Positions 1 to 5,991 of a stretch of 5,991 bases of DNA are shown piece by piece. The first letter of the stretch is position 1, and each line of letters starts with the position of its first letter. This DNA is from Candidatus Eiseniibacteriota bacterium (GTDB lineage: Bacteria > Joyebacterota > Joyebacteria > Joyebacterales > Joyebacteraceae). Below the pieces are notes generated by a model. That model was not told the origin of the DNA. It searched no databases and saw only the letters and a program-made list of their open reading frames with translations. Both the position numbers and the translations under genes were made by a program. The stretch lies in contig DAOVNE010000097.1 in assembly GCA_030630395.1 (NCBI GenBank), positions 1 to 5,991 on the forward strand, written 5' to 3'.

Positions 1-3000
1 AGGCGGCGAGCCATGTCGGTGACATGCCGGACTTCGTCGGGAGTCAGGGCACGACCGAGTAGCGACTTCTCCCTATACGAGAGCCACTTCTTGATCACGT
101 GGTAGCCGCCGATGGTGTAGTCCCACACTGCCTGCGGTACGTCACGCCAATACGCCACATCATTGAGAAAGATGTCGCACGTGCCGTCGTCCCGGGGAAC
201 CAGTTTCCCCTTGCCAGGCATCGTGACCCCGCTCTTGCCGGCATGACCCCACCCTGCAGTCAGATCCAAGTCGCCAGCTTCGGGTCTCGCCGGCTTCCTG
301 TCCACGCGCCGAAAGACCGCGACGCGCCTCAGTTCGTCACGGATTCGGCCGGCGGTCACACCCGGCACGGGGGTCTCCGTGCCCAGTAGCGCCGCTACCT
401 CCCGCCCGAGGGCTGCAGAGGCAAGCAGAGCATCCTTCGCCTGAGGAAGCGGAATCCGCGGCCAGTCTTGGCGCAACGCCCCTGCGTTCTGCGCGCGGAA
501 GGCGGGGGCATGCAGAACCGCCAACGTGTGGAAGAACACGGCTTCGGGGTCGGCACCGATGTCGGCAAGGTAGCCACCGGCCTGGGGACTGAGATTCGAC
601 TTGCGACCGATTGTCTCGAAGAGGGAGTTGCTGTCACTGAAGAGATACAACGGAAAGAAATTCGCCCCTCGCTCTATTACGTGCAGTGAACTGTGGAACA
701 CAGAGACTAACGGGGGATCGAAGTCCTTGCGATTGCGCTGGACAGCGGCAATCCAGGGGTTTCCGTTCCTCACATGCGGGAAGTAGTCTGACCTCTTTCT
801 GTCCAGCAGCTTGGTTTCCGGTTCCCAATAGAGCCAGCGAACGTCGAATGGACGATAGCAGAACCGCACGACATTCTCCAGCAGGAAGCCGCGCTTGACC
901 AGGATCTCACGCGTTGGCTCGGCCTTGAACCCGCTCGTATCGGTCATCGCGGTGGGCGCGATGCGGCGCATCTCCTCGTGGCTGATCTCTGGGTCGAAGT
1001 ACTGCCGCATCCGGTGTTCAAGCCGGACGCGGTCGATATCCACGACTACATCGTCACGGCTCGTCTTGATTCCGGGGAAAGACACTGGAAACAGGTCTGC
1101 CAGCAGCGGCCACGTAACGTAGTCCGGGGCCATCTGACTGGGCACAAGCGCGAGGCCCATCTCCAGCACCGGCCTCACCTCCTGCCAATCGCCCCTGTCG
1201 TCAAGTAGATCTGCTCGTTTGTCTTTGCCCCAGAAGTGACGGAACCTCACGTCCGCAGTTCCGGTATGCCCCTCCTTGCGCACGAGCGTTGCAATGGCGG
1301 TTCCGACCTGAATACCCACGGGGTTCTCGGCGGTAGAGAAGACGCTCGGATCAGGCGCGCCCTCGGGCGTGAGTTTACCGGTCTTGTACTTGTCGCCATT
1401 CAGGCAGTCGATGCTGATCTTGCTGAACACCTCGATGTATCGTTCGCGCATGCCGGTGAACGAGAACCCGTCGAGCCAAGAGTAGTTGCAGATGAAGCAG
1501 ACTATGCCTTGCCCACTCTTCTCCACGATGCGGCGTTCGGCCATGCGGAAGAACCGAACGTAGAGATCGTTCAGGCCCTGTCCCTGCGGCGCAGCGACCT
1601 TCTTTGTCGTTCGGTAGGCGTTCGAAGAGTCGCGTTCCTCGTCCATGGCCGTGCCCGCGTATCCGTTGTACGGCGGATTCCCGAGGATGACAAGTATGGG
1701 CTCTTCCTGCTTGACCTTGCCAGCGGCGTCGCGTTCCTCGTCGAAACCGGGGAAGGCAATCTGCTTCGGCTTGTCCTTGGGCGGGTCCCATCCAGTGAGG
1801 GCGTTGGTCAGGTAGATCCCGACGCGTTCAGGCGGGTCGCATCGGTCGCTCAAAGGCGCGCCGAGGGTCTCGAGTTCGAGGCCGAGTTGGAGATGCGCAA
1901 CGACGAATGGCGCGGGCAAGATCTCGAACCCGAATACACGCTGCATGGCGGCTCTCTTGAGATCGTTCCCGACAAGTGCGTCGCCGCCCTTGTCACGCAG
2001 GGTGACGGCGATGCGGCGAAGGACGGCCCGCAGATAGGCGCCGGTGCCGCAACATGGATCGAGAACGACCACTTTCGGGTCCGCGAGTCCATCGGCGACG
2101 CCGAGTTCAGAACGGAGGGCAGCGTCCACACGTTCGACCTGGTAGCGGACGATTTCCTCGGGAGTGTACCAGACGCCGAGTTCTTTGCGCAGTGCCGGGT
2201 CGAAGGCCTGAAGGAACGGCTCGTAGAAGTACTGCACCGCGTGCCCCTCATCGAAGGATCTGAAGAACTGAGCGTGATCCACGCGATTCAGTGCAGCGGC
2301 GCTCCAGTCGAGAACCTCGATCAAGTCGAGTGCGCCGAGTCGCGCCGGGTCGGCGACCTGCATGAAGAGGGCGCGAAGCATGGGCACACGTAGAAGCCAG
2401 TGCGCGGAGCGCCAATCGAACGACCCGGTGACGCTGTACGGCGCCGTGCTCTCCCCGATGGCGTTTGCGAACGTCTTGCCAGGCTCAGCATCGTGCCGTC
2501 GGGCCCAAAGGACCCAGGCCGAGAAGAGGCCGTAGAAGAGAGTCTGAACGAGAGTGGAACGAAAGAAGTGCTCACCTTTCGCGCCCTCGAAGTGCAGCCC
2601 CAGCGCGTCCTCGAGCGCCTCGCGGAGGCTGGCGAGGGCTGGAAGGTCGACACGTTCAATACGCAGCCTCGCATCGTGCGCATAGGAAGCCAGAATGGCG
2701 GCAACATCCTGCGGCGCCGCGAGAGGAGCGTTGTGCAGAAGCACACGCCGGAGGTACTCGAGCATGCGCTCACCGTCTTCCGCTGCTGTCTTGTGCGGGT
2801 GGGCTACCAGCTTCCAGAACTCGCTTTCAGAGTCCGCCAATGAGAACGACTCCAGGACGCGAGGCCGACCATCCGCGTCACTCCCAACGAGCGCGAATGC
2901 CCGGAAGTTCGTCACGAGCACTGCCCCATACCGCTTCCAGTAGCGCCCGACCTGCTCGCTCTCTGCCACATGAGCAACATCATCGCTAGGAGGCTTCGCT

Positions 3001-3332
3001 TCGATGACCCCGCGTGATGGGGTCTGAACGAGGAGGGGATTCTCCTTGGAGCCGGCGTTCCGTGCCGTGCGGCGGAGCTGGTCGGCGGAGAATAGACCGC
3101 CGTCGGGGAGCCCCGCGCCCCTGTTGGCGATGTGAATCACACAACGGACCTTCGGGGAGAGTCCCTTTCCGATCCCTGTGAGGAGTCGTTCCAGAGCTGG
3201 ATAGAACGAGGTCTCCGGCACGTTGGCGTTCGTGCCTCTGATGTCCCTCAGGTCGGCCAAGTACAGCTCTATCGGGTTCTCGGGCATGAGCGCCTCTTCC
3301 GTCGAGTGCGTGTCCGGCATCGTATCAGTCAT
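1..3332 (-). CDS. Single-chain restriction-modification enzyme, type ISP-like (N6-adenine methyltransferase with N-terminal nuclease), C-terminus cut off
   Basis: This is one open frame of 1110 codons that runs off the left edge without a stop. Inferred role: it methylates adenine in a target site using S-adenosylmethionine and cuts unmodified DNA. Residues 1-165 look like a PD-(D/E)XK nuclease: P76-D77, E111-A-K113 and Q127xxxY131. Residues 170-380 are a helix-rich coupler. The methyltransferase follows with LGVWYTPEEIV (385-394, motif X), DPCCGTG (425-431, motif I) and NPPY (552-555, motif IV, amino-N6-adenine class). GIKTSRD (754-760), YRPFDVRWLYW (826-836) and a tail near 1074-1093 (IGGYHVIKKWLSYRE) are typical of the type ISP C-terminal specificity region. 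True type ISP enzymes such as LlaBIII carry an SF2 helicase between nuclease and methylase; none is present here, so the layout is type IIG-like. The tail motif suggests only a few tens of residues are missing. The ATG at 3332 is the longest start; the in-frame ATG at 3287 has a better ribosome binding site. Confidence 0.93.
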   Translation of the reverse strand, partial: MTDTMPDTHSTEEALMPENPIELYLADLRDIRGTNANVPETSFYPALERLLTGIGKGLSPKVRCVIHIANRGAGLPDGGLFSADQLRRTARNAGSKENPLLVQTPSRGVIEAKPPSDDVAHVAESEQVGRYWKRYGAVLVTNFRAFALVGSDADGRPRVLESFSLADSESEFWKLVAHPHKTAAEDGERMLEYLRRVLLHNAPLAAPQDVAAILASYAHDARLRIERVDLPALASLREALEDALGLHFEGAKGEHFFRSTLVQTLFYGLFSAWVLWARRHDAEPGKTFANAIGESTAPYSVTGSFDWRSAHWLLRVPMLRALFMQVADPARLGALDLIEVLDWSAAALNRVDHAQFFRSFDEGHAVQYFYEPFLQAFDPALRKELGVWYTPEEIVRYQVERVDAALRSELGVADGLADPKVVVLDPCCGTGAYLRAVLRRIAVTLRDKGGDALVGNDLKRAAMQRVFGFEILPAPFVVAHLQLGLELETLGAPLSDRCDPPERVGIYLTNALTGWDPPKDKPKQIAFPGFDEERDAAGKVKQEEPILVILGNPPYNGYAGTAMDEERDSSNAYRTTKKVAAPQGQGLNDLYVRFFRMAERRIVEKSGQGIVCFICNYSWLDGFSFTGMRERYIEVFSKISIDCLNGDKYKTGKLTPEGAPDPSVFSTAENPVGIQVGTAIATLVRKEGHTGTADVRFRHFWGKDKRADLLDDRGDWQEVRPVLEMGLALVPSQMAPDYVTWPLLADLFPVSFPGIKTSRDDVVVDIDRVRLEHRMRQYFDPEISHEEMRRIAPTAMTDTSGFKAEPTREILVKRGFLLENVVRFCYRPFDVRWLYWEPETKLLDRKRSDYFPHVRNGNPWIAAVQRNRKDFDPPLVSVFHSSLHVIERGANFFPLYLFSDSNSLFETIGRKSNLSPQAGGYLADIGADPEAVFFHTLAVLHAPAFRAQNAGALRQDWPRIPLPQAKDALLASAALGREVAALLGTETPVPGVTAGRIRDELRRVAVFRRVDRKPARPEAGDLDLTAGWGHAGKSGVTMPGKGKLVPRDDGTCDIFLNDVAYWRDVPQAVWDYTIGGYHVIKKWLSYREKSLLGRALTPDEVRHVTDMARR
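3293..3300 (-). promoter_or_regulatory. Candidate ribosome binding site favouring the downstream ATG of the restriction-modification gene
   Basis: On the minus strand GGAAGAGG lies 5 bases before the in-frame ATG at 3287, which begins MPENPIELYL. The upstream ATGs at 3332 and 3320 have no purine-rich Shine-Dalgarno match at the usual distance. Translation may therefore start at 3287, removing 15 residues of low-complexity sequence ahead of the first conserved-looking segment. Confidence 0.4.
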
Positions 3333-3553
3333 TCTACGCGCCAGGCGGGGAAGCGTCAATCAGCGACCGTCGCGGGCTACGTCCTCCGTTCCTTCTTCTT
3401 CGCCGCCGGGAAGAGCCCGTTGGGCAGGATGAGTCTATAGCCCGGTGAGTTCTTGTGGAGGGAGAGAATGGTCGGGGGTCTCCGGCCACGTTGTGGCAGT
3501 CCTCGGACTAGTCTGTCAACCATGTCCCCGACCGCTCACGGTCTCAGACTCTC
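3333..3553. other. Gap between the restriction-modification gene and the TM0106-type gene, with two short hairpins
   Basis: Besides the 48-aa candidate ORF, this 221-base gap holds two small inverted repeats. GACCG-TGAG-CGGTC (minus strand, 3530-3543) sits 10 bases past the stop of the TM0106-type gene. GCCAC-GTT-GTGGC (3485-3497) is the second. Both stems are 5 bp and neither is followed by a T-run, so neither is a convincing intrinsic terminator. The promoter of the restriction-modification gene, if it has its own, should lie here; I see no pair of boxes good enough to call. Confidence 0.35.
3377..3523 (-). CDS. Candidate small ORF, 48 aa, unknown function
   Basis: This short frame lies between the two larger genes, starting with ATG 30 bases after the stop of the TM0106-type gene and ending with TAG. 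The product begins MVDRLVRGLP and ends in a basic lysine/arginine tail (AAKKKERRT). An in-frame TGA lies 13-15 bases upstream of the ATG, so this is the only start. Third codon positions in the second half (from about codon 20) are strongly G/C, as in the neighbouring genes; the first third is less biased. GGGG lies just before the start, too close for a good ribosome binding site. I recognise no family. It could be a real small protein, the decayed tail of an older gene, or chance open frame in GC-rich DNA. Confidence 0.25.
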   Translation of the reverse strand: MVDRLVRGLPQRGRRPPTILSLHKNSPGYRLILPNGLFPAAKKKERRT

Positions 3554-5044
3554 CTATGTTGCCAGCCCTCGAATCACATCTGCGAGGACTCGCATCGCCA
3601 GGCAATCGTCTTCGTTGTACTCCAGGATCCGCTGTCTGGTTTCGGCGGAGCCGGATTCCACCCACTCATGGTACCACTGAATCGACGCCGCGCCCGATGG
3701 CTCAACGTCTCTCCATTCGAATCCAAGGAAGGCTGCCACATCTTTGATCCCTAGACCCCGAGTCGGCCATATCATCTTCGATCGAACCAGGCCATGGTAG
3801 AGATCGAATGCGGCGTCTGTTTCGAAAAGCCCGGTGACTTGGGTTGATGTAGCGATTCCAGGGTACCGCTCTGCTAACTGGAGCCACGTGGTCTTCTCAT
3901 ACGGTGAGTAGTAGAACAGAGCTGATGGATTGCTGGAATCCACGTACGCCCACGCCTTGGCAAAGGCTGCTTCCTCTGCCTCGGCCGAAGGTTCCTCGGC
4001 CAAGAAGGGAACGTATCGTTCGGACTCGGGATCGGAGTCAGCTCTCTCGACAAACCCATGCAGATAGCAGACTCCGCGCATGGGATCTGTCTCCACGTCG
4101 AAGAACAGCTCGAAGCGGTCACCCGGAAGTTCGACGTGCTCAACGAAGTAGGGCTGTGGATCGTCCTCCTTCTGCAGGCATGCACGCGCATGGAGTCGAG
4201 CCAAGACCTTGGCACCTACCCCCTTGATCGTGGTCTTTGAACCACTGATGAACGTCTCAAGCTCGGCAGCCGCCAGATCGCCCACGGTCCCGAACACCCC
4301 ACTCAGCTTCTCTCTGGTTGCTCTCCCGAGTTCGGGAATCAGTGTAAGATCATCCGCCGCCTCCAGCTGTAGCTTGCAGGCGCTTCGCCAATGGCACTGC
4401 TTGCAGCTTCCGGCCCAAGCAGCCGCCGTGGTAGCACTCCGCGAAGCGATCGCCCGAGTGGCCTCGAGCGCCTCCTCGTACTCCTCCCACATGCTAGCTT
4501 TGATTCTGGGACCCCTGGAGCTGTCTAAGTCGTAGACAACCTCCTCGCCATGAATGTCCCAGACGAACGGATTACCATCACCCATGTGCCCCTTGCGTCG
4601 CAGGATATCTGCATAGAACGCAAGCTGGACCGCGTAGTGCTTCTTCGGCTTGCGATCATCGTCTTCGTTTCCGCGCTCAGTCCCTGCTCCGCTCTTTATG
4701 TCACCCGGCACGTAACCGCTTCCCTGCAACCTGAGCAAATCGGGCTCTCCGAGAAGGTCGTCGGACACGACGCGACCTCCGTGGATGAGCGGCTCGCGCG
4801 CGACCATCGCTTCGCTTGTCAGGCGAAGGCGCTCCGTCGGAGGCTCATCTCTGAAGCTGAGAAACGGCTCCTCGGTCTTCTCTATCACTTCGGCCTCGAA
4901 GGCGTTGCCTCGCTCCCACAGCAACTCGACGAACGCACTCACCTCATCTCGGTCCGCACGATCGCCGAACAGATCGAGCGTCACCCGATGGGGACACTGA
5001 ACGTAGTCGTAGAGCATCGACGCCGTAATCATTTCAGTGAGCAT
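3554..5044 (-). CDS. TM0106-family RecB-like nuclease with C-terminal RNase H-fold exonuclease domain
   Basis: This is a complete 496-aa cytoplasmic protein with two nuclease modules. Residues 1-225 are RecB/Cas4-like: GEPD (99-102), DIKSG (115-119) and QLAFYADIL (140-148) supply the metal-binding and catalytic residues (E100/D102, D115, K117, Q140). C17 together with C214, C217 and C223 matches the one-plus-three cysteine pattern that holds a 4Fe-4S cluster in Cas4 and AddB-type nucleases. Residues 235-290 contain helix-hairpin-helix-like sequence (LIPELG, IKGVGAKVLARL). Residues 311-496 are a DEDD exonuclease domain like that of YprB: FDVETD (D316, E318), FDLY (D414) and YNEDD (Y476, D480), with LGIKDVAAFLGFEW between. 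All expected catalytic residues are present, so the protein appears intact. The start is set by GGAGG 6 bases upstream. The TM0106 family is widespread and its biological role is poorly defined. Its place between two defence-type genes suggests DNA degradation in defence or repair (inference). Confidence 0.92.
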   Translation of the reverse strand: MLTEMITASMLYDYVQCPHRVTLDLFGDRADRDEVSAFVELLWERGNAFEAEVIEKTEEPFLSFRDEPPTERLRLTSEAMVAREPLIHGGRVVSDDLLGEPDLLRLQGSGYVPGDIKSGAGTERGNEDDDRKPKKHYAVQLAFYADILRRKGHMGDGNPFVWDIHGEEVVYDLDSSRGPRIKASMWEEYEEALEATRAIASRSATTAAAWAGSCKQCHWRSACKLQLEAADDLTLIPELGRATREKLSGVFGTVGDLAAAELETFISGSKTTIKGVGAKVLARLHARACLQKEDDPQPYFVEHVELPGDRFELFFDVETDPMRGVCYLHGFVERADSDPESERYVPFLAEEPSAEAEEAAFAKAWAYVDSSNPSALFYYSPYEKTTWLQLAERYPGIATSTQVTGLFETDAAFDLYHGLVRSKMIWPTRGLGIKDVAAFLGFEWRDVEPSGAASIQWYHEWVESGSAETRQRILEYNEDDCLAMRVLADVIRGLAT

Positions 5045-5247
5045 TCGAATCCTCCGGGCAAGCCTAACGAACCGCCTATCAGCCGCGAGAGTGAAGCGAC
5101 GCGGCGCAGGTTGCGTGACACCGCTGAGTCCGCCGCGGACGCAGGCCAGGCGATTTCCAGTCCCTCTCCCATGCCCGCGAAAGCGACTAACCTGTTGAAG
5201 TCGTAGAACCTCAAGGCCCGGAAAGCCCTGCCTGGGTCGTCCTCCAT
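5029..5247 (-). CDS. Candidate small ORF, 72 aa, overlapping the start of the TM0106-type gene
   Basis: The frame runs from the ATG at 5247 to a TGA whose last base is 5029, overlapping the first 16 bases of the TM0106-type gene. An in-frame TAG lies only a few codons upstream of the ATG, so this is not an extension of a longer gene. About 72% of its codons end in G or C by hand count, similar to the neighbours. The product starts MEDDPGRAFRALRFYDFNRL and ends GFECSLK. No membrane segment or motif is evident and I recognise no family. There is no clear ribosome binding site before the ATG. The short overlap with a downstream gene that has a strong Shine-Dalgarno is typical of translational coupling, which is the main argument that it is real. 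It may equally be a chance frame. Confidence 0.3.
   Translation of the reverse strand: MEDDPGRAFRALRFYDFNRLVAFAGMGEGLEIAWPASAADSAVSRNLRRVASLSRLIGGSLGLPGGFECSLK
5051..5055 (-). promoter_or_regulatory. Strong ribosome binding site of the TM0106-type gene
   Basis: GGAGG on the minus strand lies 6 bases before the ATG at 5044. This is the best Shine-Dalgarno match in the window and fixes the start as MLTEMITASM rather than the internal ATG four codons later. It lies inside the 72-aa candidate ORF, so if that ORF is translated its ribosomes pass over this site. Confidence 0.8.
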
Positions 5248-5469
5248 ATGCCCATGCTTGTGCTAGAACACACCGGGCTACTGCCGCGAACTAAGCACAG
5301 TCTGTTGGAGCATCTCGTTTGCGACTTCTCGGGCTGGCCTGCCACACGAGCATCGGTTCGGCATGCGCCTCGGAGGCGGCTCAACTTCCTCTCCACGGCT
5401 GCAACCAGAGGCCGCGTAGACCTCGCACGGTAGCCCGCCCAATGGAGAGGGTGTTTCTGAGCGCCAGCA
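5248..5469. other. Gap downstream of the DUF3320 gene without a supported gene
   Basis: Apart from the nested inverted repeat I see only a short palindrome, CGCCTCGGAGGCG (5366-5378). The open frames here are short, rich in Ser, Cys and Arg and without recognisable features, as expected for chance frames. There are no tandem repeats, no tRNA-like fold and no transposon ends. A promoter for the TM0106-type gene could lie here, but I cannot point to convincing boxes. Confidence 0.4.
5388..5450. repeat. Nested inverted repeat (possible RNA stem-loop) downstream of the DUF3320 gene
   Basis: CCTCTCCA (5388-5395) and TGGAGAGG (5443-5450) form a perfect 8-bp inverted repeat around 47 bases. Inside it, 5408-5424 folds into a second hairpin (GAGGTC/GGCCTC on the minus strand, one G-U pair, 5-base loop). 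Short GGCT/AGCC and ACC/GGT pairings can join the two. The structure begins about 20 bases past the stop of the DUF3320 gene. No T-run follows it on the minus strand, so it does not look like a standard terminator. An 8-bp repeat alone could occur by chance in a gap this long; the nesting is what makes it notable. Confidence 0.35.
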
Positions 5470-5991
5470 TCACGGCACGATCAGCTCTCCGTTATCGCCT
5501 CTCAGCACCCCCGACTCCACCAGCTTGTCGATGACCTTCAGCGTTCTGTTCTTCATATCTTCCGTGACGCGCTGGAATCCCATTCGCCGGAGAGCGTGCC
5601 AGGCAAGTTCGTTGGACCGCACGCCGAATGTCCCTGAAGCGACGGCCACCAGCGCCTGGCGCAGCTCCGCATCAGAGACATACTCGAGCTTCTTGCGTGC
5701 GTTTGGCAGTGCTGATCTGCTCCGCACCGGAACCTGCTCGCGCTCGTGTATGTCATAGAACTTCCCGTCGCGCTGGATCTCCTTCACCCTGCACAGACCT
5801 AGAAGCGCTCGCTTCACCGCGTCCTGAACGCGACTCCCAGACCGCTTCAGCCCCGCTGCCTCACGCAGAGCCCGAGTAATCTCTTCAATGTGAACAGGCC
5901 CTTCGGTTGTGACGACCTTCAGTGCTGCTTCTGCGATGGTCTTCGTACTGTGATTGTGGAACTCCTTGCCTCTCCAGATGTAGAGCCCCAG
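5470..5991 (-). CDS. C-terminal end of a DUF3320-containing (DUF4011-type) helicase protein, 5' end cut off
   Basis: The frame is open from the right edge to a TGA at 5472-5470 and gives 173 residues. It begins LGLYIWRGKEF, then GPVHIEEITRALREAAGL and GSRVQDAVKRALLGL (about residues 31-66), VPVRSRSALPNARKKLEYV (about 87-105), FGV (about 122-124) and MGFQRVTEDM, ending in a winged-helix-like segment (VIDKLVESGVL). This is the pattern of DUF3320, which closes large proteins that begin with DUF4011, carry a superfamily 1 helicase core and often a Vsr-like endonuclease. As I recall, such proteins are the Hhe type in the 2020 survey of defence genes by Gao and colleagues. The helicase and nuclease parts would lie beyond the window, so the full architecture is inferred. 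A GTG at 5817 could mimic the start of a 115-aa gene, but the domain clearly continues upstream of it. Confidence 0.85.
   Translation of the reverse strand: MGLYIWRGKEFHNHSTKTIAEAALKVVTTEGPVHIEEITRALREAAGLKRSGSRVQDAVKRALLGLCRVKEIQRDGKFYDIHEREQVPVRSRSALPNARKKLEYVSDAELRQALVAVASGTFGVRSNELAWHALRRMGFQRVTEDMKNRTLKVIDKLVESGVLRGDNGELIVP

Noticed and set aside
1236..2393. A 385-codon open frame on the plus strand
   Set aside because: It lies exactly opposite the methyltransferase part of the minus-strand gene, including the NPPY and DPCCGTG codons. Long antisense frames are expected opposite GC-rich genes, and the translation shows no recognisable domain.
2321..2773. Minus-strand frames of 130-150 codons at 2321-2773, 1850-2251 and 1375-1791
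   Set aside because: They are out-of-frame readings inside the restriction-modification gene, whose own frame is continuous across all of them and carries the family motifs.
3425..3440. Possible -10 box (TATAGA on the minus strand) for the restriction-modification gene
   Set aside because: No acceptable -35 box lies at 16-18 bases, and it falls about 100 bases from the start inside a candidate ORF.
3530..3543. Intrinsic terminator after the TM0106-type gene
   Set aside because: The stem is only 5 bp and is followed by GGGGAC rather than a T-run.
3554..5044. Reading the RecB-like protein as a CRISPR Cas4
   Set aside because: The cysteine and nuclease motifs are Cas4-like, but the linker and the DEDD domain mark the TM0106 family. 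No repeats or other cas genes are visible.
4550..5206. A 218-codon open frame on the plus strand
   Set aside because: It is antisense to the well-supported TM0106-type gene and has no motif of its own.
5470..5817. A stand-alone 115-aa gene starting at a GTG
   Set aside because: The same frame is open to the right edge and the residues upstream of the GTG (GPVHIEEITR, ALREAAGL) belong to the same DUF3320 domain.

Overview
The window carries three substantial genes, all on the minus strand, so transcription runs from the right edge to the left. The DNA is moderately GC-rich (spot counts of single lines gave about 53-67% G+C) and the coding frames prefer G or C in the third codon position. This fits many bacterial phyla (actinobacteria and proteobacteria among others); nothing here fixes the host taxon. 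There are no tRNA or rRNA genes, no CRISPR array, no transposase and no integrase.

Layout in transcription order. (1) 5991-5470: the last 173 residues of a large protein cut by the right edge. They match the DUF3320 domain that ends DUF4011-type superfamily 1 helicases, which often also carry a Vsr-like nuclease and are seen in anti-phage loci. (2) 5469-5045: a 425-base gap with a nested inverted repeat and one small candidate ORF (72 aa) that overlaps the next gene by 16 bases. (3) 5044-3554: a complete 496-aa TM0106-type protein. It has an N-terminal RecB/Cas4-like nuclease with four cysteines suited to an Fe-S cluster, a helix-hairpin-helix linker and a C-terminal DEDD-type RNase H-fold exonuclease. 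(4) 3553-3333: a 221-base gap with a 48-aa candidate ORF and two short hairpins. (5) 3332 to beyond position 1: 1110 visible codons of a single-chain restriction-modification enzyme related to the type ISP family. It has an N-terminal PD-(D/E)XK nuclease, a helical coupler, a gamma-class N6-adenine methyltransferase with DPCCGTG and NPPY motifs, and a C-terminal target-recognition region. It lacks the helicase of true type ISP enzymes.

Taken together this looks like part of a defence island: a helicase-type system, a dual-nuclease protein and a self-contained restriction-modification enzyme in one direction. The 221- and 425-base gaps mean a single operon is not proven. The restriction enzyme carries its own methylase and could work alone. 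Whether the TM0106 protein works with the upstream helicase is the main open question.
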